DNA of 7,655 nucleotides from an uncultured Lachnospiraceae bacterium (GTDB taxonomy: Bacteria; Bacillota_A; Clostridia; Lachnospirales; Lachnospiraceae), in the NCBI GenBank assembly GCA_910587905.1, contig CAJUOF010000240.1, forward strand, positions 1 through 7,655, written 5' to 3'. The stretch's first letter is position 1. Each line of letters opens with the position of its first letter. Below, piece after piece: positions 5,457 through 7,655 of this stretch. Made by a program: the position numbers and the translations under genes. Below the pieces are notes generated by a model. That model was not told where the DNA came from, ran no database searches, and worked only from the letters and a program-made list of their open reading frames with translations.

Positions 5457-6913
5457 GGGAGAGGCGGTGGCTTTTTCTGGTCGGGAAGCTTTTGGCCGGG
5501 CTGGCTTTGTGGTACCTGACGGCGGTTGTCCTGGCGCTCAAGGGGCCCCACCATGCCTGGGACGGGATCTATCTGACGCAGGTGATCCTTCTGGTCCTGT
5601 TTGCGAAGCTTCTCGGCCGGATCCCTCTTCCGGTTTCTTCCTGTTTTTTTCTGCTCCCGGCGCTGTTTCTGGAAATGCTCCTGTTCTACGGGCCTCTCGC
5701 CCATTCTCCTTTCCTGGCAATGTTTTTTCTGGCGGACTGCTGCCTTCTCATTTATTGGAAGAAGCGGAACCTCAAGGATTACTTTGCGGGTCTGTCCGTG
5801 ACGGTCTCTGCCGGTATTTTTCTTCTCTACGGCTATGAGTCTCTGGCGGAGAAGCTGCTTCCTTTTTATTTTGATTTTTCCGGAAAGATGGGACTGGGAA
5901 CGCTCTCCAGGATCAGCCTGATCCTTGGATTTGGGATTTGCTACCTGCTGCTGTTCTGGGAACTCCTGTGGCTTTTCGGAAAATTGACCCGGAAGAGGGA
6001 TTGGCCTTCGAGACGGCTTTCGGAGCGGTTTTCCGGGCTGGAGCTTTATGTGTTCCTGGTGGTGGTGTTCGCCATTTTTCTGATGATCCTCGTGGAGAGC
6101 ATGTATGTCATGAGCGGCGCATATGGCCACATGTCCTGGCGGATGTTTTGGTTCCAGCTTTTTTTCCTGTTCATGGACGCAGTCTATCTGGGGCTTCTGG
6201 CAAAGGCGGTCTCCATCAAGGAGAAAATGGCGGCGGCGAGGCGGGACCGGGATCTGGCCGTCTCCTACAGCAGGGTTCTGGAACAGAACATGGACAGCCT
6301 GAGGGAGATCCGCCACGACACGAAAAATCTGTTTCTCAGCATGGGCGGCTTTGTGGAGCAGAGCCAGGATGCGCAGATGAAAGCCTTTTACCGGGAGCAG
6401 ATTGTTCCCTTTATGGAGGATACCCTCATAAAAAGCGACCTTCAGGAGAAGCTTAGGCGTTTGACGGAGGCTCCTCTGAAGGCCTTTTTGTATTATAAGA
6501 TCGCAGAAAAGCTGGAGGGGGGAATCCGGGTCTCCCTGGAGATCCCGGAGCCGGTCTCGGTGGAGGGGGATTTCGGGGACCTGGTGCGTCTCCTCGGGAT
6601 CTTCATAGACAATGCGGCGGAGGCGGCAGGCCCTCTGGAAGGAGAGGTGCGGATCAAAATTGCCGGGAATGGTTCCGGGGTTCTCTTTCGGATCGCCAAT
6701 CCGGTCCGGCCCGAGGTGAGGGAACAGGGCGTCCGGCCCGGCCGGAGCGAGAAGGGGCCGGGGAGGGGGAGCGGACTCTTGATCGCAGAGCGGCTCCTCG
6801 CCGGAAACGAGCGGATGATTTTGAATTCCTATTTCACAGAGGGAGAGTTTGTGCAGGCTCTCGCGGTGAGGAAGGATGTCGGGGAAAGACGGAAGAGCCA
6901 CAGCCGCTTGTGA
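5438..6913 (+). CDS. AgrC-like sensor histidine kinase (HPK10-type)
   Basis: Membrane sensor kinase of 491 residues that should phosphorylate the overlapping LytTR regulator. The N-terminal half is a polytopic sensor with about seven or eight hydrophobic segments (near 11-34, 45-60, 67-86, 91-107, 117-133, 157-180, 203-222 and 236-255). No extracellular PAS or Cache domain is apparent. A coiled region (about 258-290) leads to the phospho-acceptor H293 in LREIRHDTKN, an AgrC/CitA-type dimerisation box. The ATP-binding domain shows the N box IDNAAEAA (390-397) and a short G box GRGSGLL (442-448), where the usual residue before the last Gly is leucine. ATG start at 5438, with GAGGTGAG just upstream inside the regulator gene. 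The sensor architecture fits peptide or membrane-signal detection. The ligand is unknown and no agrB or agrD lies in the window. Confidence 0.92.
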   Translation: MGSGKLRERRWLFLVGKLLAGLALWYLTAVVLALKGPHHAWDGIYLTQVILLVLFAKLLGRIPLPVSSCFFLLPALFLEMLLFYGPLAHSPFLAMFFLADCCLLIYWKKRNLKDYFAGLSVTVSAGIFLLYGYESLAEKLLPFYFDFSGKMGLGTLSRISLILGFGICYLLLFWELLWLFGKLTRKRDWPSRRLSERFSGLELYVFLVVVFAIFLMILVESMYVMSGAYGHMSWRMFWFQLFFLFMDAVYLGLLAKAVSIKEKMAAARRDRDLAVSYSRVLEQNMDSLREIRHDTKNLFLSMGGFVEQSQDAQMKAFYREQIVPFMEDTLIKSDLQEKLRRLTEAPLKAFLYYKIAEKLEGGIRVSLEIPEPVSVEGDFGDLVRLLGIFIDNAAEAAGPLEGEVRIKIAGNGSGVLFRIANPVRPEVREQGVRPGRSEKGPGRGSGLLIAERLLAGNERMILNSYFTEGEFVQALAVRKDVGERRKSHSRL

Positions 6914-6922
6914 GGTGATTCG

Positions 6923-6952
6923 GCCGGGATTCTACCTGCTTTTCCGGCTTTT
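6923..6952 (+). terminator. Possible weak terminator after the kinase gene
   Basis: GCCGG 6923-6927 pairs with CCGGC 6944-6948 and is followed by TTTT. The loop is 16 bases and the stem short, so efficiency is doubtful. It lies in the 3' end of the interrupted minus-strand regulator. Confidence 0.3.
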
Positions 6953-7036
6953 CCAGACGAGGGCCAGGATGTCTTTGAGGACGAGGAACGCATCCAGTTC
7001 GGAGTACCCGTATTCTTGTTCCAGACGGTTTAACAG
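6932..7036 (-). pseudogene. Cut-off C-terminal tail of the XRE regulator, downstream of an in-frame TGA
   Basis: In the same frame as the regulator, the minus strand stays open for 34 more codons past the TGA at 7037-7039, to TAG at 6932-6934. The peptide starts LLNRLEQEYGYSELDAF and continues LVLKDILALVWKSRK. It reads as a real amphipathic C-terminus of this regulator type rather than random sequence, so the full ancestral protein would be about 151 residues. A CGA (Arg) to TGA change explains the break: one base, at 7039. Confidence 0.75.
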
Positions 7037-7387
7037 TCAGTTCAGCTCGGCTACATAAGGTTTTGTATCCAATTCGCTCTGATAGGCGGCGAGAATGGGA
7101 TACTTTCTGCTCCACGCTTTTGTCCAGTCTATTTTTTCAGAGACGGCGTCGTCTGTCCGGTCAATGTATTTCTGGATTTCTTTCACGTCTACATCAAATT
7201 CGATCAGCTCATCCAATGACAGTCCGTACAGATTGGCAAGTCTTTTGGACTGGCAAATGTCGGGCAGGGTTTCGTCCGTCTCCCATTTGGAGATGGTTTG
7301 TCTGCTCACGCCCAGTTTTCCTGCAACCTCTTCCTGGGATAAACCGCTTTTTTTGCGGGCCCTGAAAAGATGATTTCCAAGTTTCAT
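7037..7387 (-). CDS. XRE/Cro-like helix-turn-helix regulator, truncated by a nonsense codon
   Basis: Cytoplasmic DNA-binding protein of 116 residues as it now stands. The N-terminal HTH_3 domain spans about 5-60, with LSQEEVAGKLGVSRQTISKWE (16-36) showing both helices of the turn. The second part (about 61-116: IEFDVDVKEIQKYIDRT and then a KIDWTKAWSRKYP region) is a helical extension seen in clostridial XRE proteins of this type (from memory). Start ATG at 7385-7387, with GAGGAGGT seven bases upstream. The gene ends at TGA 7037-7039, but the frame continues in recognisable sequence to 6932, so about 34 residues are probably lost. The DNA-binding domain is complete and may still function. It is convergent with the kinase gene; its own promoter has a dyad over the -10, suggesting autoregulation. 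Targets are unknown. Confidence 0.85.
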   Translation of the reverse strand: MKLGNHLFRARKKSGLSQEEVAGKLGVSRQTISKWETDETLPDICQSKRLANLYGLSLDELIEFDVDVKEIQKYIDRTDDAVSEKIDWTKAWSRKYPILAAYQSELDTKPYVAELN

Positions 7388-7394
7388 GGTTTGT

Positions 7395-7402
7395 ACCTCC
7401 TC
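7395..7402 (-). promoter_or_regulatory. Ribosome binding site of the XRE regulator
   Basis: Read on the minus strand, GAGGAGGT lies seven bases before the ATG at 7387, a strong Shine-Dalgarno. Confidence 0.85.
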
Positions 7403-7413
7403 AAGTTTTTCTG

Positions 7414-7430
7414 TCCTCCATTATAGAGGA
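7414..7430 (-). promoter_or_regulatory. Promoter -10 with overlapping dyad (candidate operator)
   Basis: On the minus strand a perfect TATAAT occupies 7425-7420. Its -35 is poor (TGGATT at 17-base spacing). The -10 is flanked by TCCTC (7414-7418) and GAGGA (7426-7430), an inverted repeat with a 7-base spacer. A regulator bound here would block RNA polymerase, so autorepression by the XRE protein is plausible but unproven. Confidence 0.55.
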
Positions 7431-7655
7431 TTTGCCGATAAAAATCCATCGACAGAACGGTTCACTTTCGCCCGTTTTATTCACATTTGTTGTATTCAGG
7501 CACGAAAGCTGTTGTTGGGGCAGATTTGTTGCGGAGACGCTCTGCTTGTCGTAAACTTTCCTAAGATATAAGAATTATTAGGCAATTGCGAAACATAAAT
7601 TTACGAGAATATTCTGCCAATATGTCCGGCGGGAGCCTGCTGCGCCAAGCGTTCC
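7431..7655. other. AT-richer region without a recognised gene
   Basis: No frame has both a credible start with a ribosome binding site and a recognisable product. Visible structure: a GCG-GAGA-CGC mini-hairpin (7531-7540) flanked by GCAGA 7520-7524 and TCTGC 7541-7545; CCTAA 7560-7564 with TTAGG 7578-7582; and a perfect palindrome AGAATATTCT at 7606-7615. An ATG at 7622 opens a frame to the window end but has no clear ribosome binding site. Confidence 0.5.

Noticed and set aside
5348..6901. Long minus-strand open frame (517 codons) under the kinase
   Set aside because: It is antisense to a kinase with intact H, N and G boxes; its composition is that of a GC-rich shadow frame.
7580..7655. Possible gene end or start at the right edge (ATG 7622, or minus-strand frames entering from 7655)
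   Set aside because: The ATG has no convincing ribosome binding site, and the minus-strand frames give short tails without recognisable features. The window ends too soon to decide.

Overview
The window looks like a chromosomal stretch from a moderately GC-rich Clostridia member (Firmicutes/Bacillota), most likely Lachnospiraceae. This is inferred from strong AGGAGG-type ribosome binding sites, use of TTG and GTG starts, an Agr/LytTR-style two-component pair, and a short XRE regulator of a clostridial type. No species call is possible from sequence reading alone.

Layout, left to right. (1) Bases 1-3537 on the plus strand form a tight run: the 3' part of glutamyl-tRNA synthetase (gltX), a compact UvrD/PcrA-like helicase overlapping it by 8 bases, and a polytopic membrane protein resembling the ArsP_2 / putative manganese exporter family. 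(2) Bases 3538-3875 are a gene-free, AT-richer region. It holds an extended -10 promoter (3568-3576) and then a 236-bp imperfect palindrome (3585-3820) that folds end to end into a rod. The palindrome is flanked by a direct repeat ATAACA, so it looks like a MITE-like insertion between a promoter and the next operon, although a rod-shaped RNA starting at the promoter's own +1 is an alternative reading. A GC-rich hairpin follows at 3829-3850. (3) Bases 3876-6913 on the plus strand form an operon-like cluster: a membrane-anchored N-acetylmuramoyl-L-alanine amidase with a repetitive Gly/Tyr-rich cytoplasmic tail, a LytTR response regulator, and an AgrC-like sensor kinase. No agrB/agrD peptide genes are visible beside them. 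(4) Bases 6932-7387 on the minus strand, convergent with the kinase, hold an XRE-family regulator interrupted near its C-terminus by an in-frame TGA. Its promoter carries a dyad over the -10. (5) Bases 7388-7655 are an AT-richer region with no convincing gene.

How they may work together: the sensor kinase and LytTR regulator probably form one signalling pair, and the co-transcribed amidase acts on peptidoglycan outside the membrane. That suggests envelope or quorum-type control of cell-wall remodelling, but the signal is unknown. The palindromic element sits where it could alter transcription of this operon. The most interesting items are this element, the nonsense-interrupted regulator, and the peptide-less Agr-like pair coupled to an amidase.
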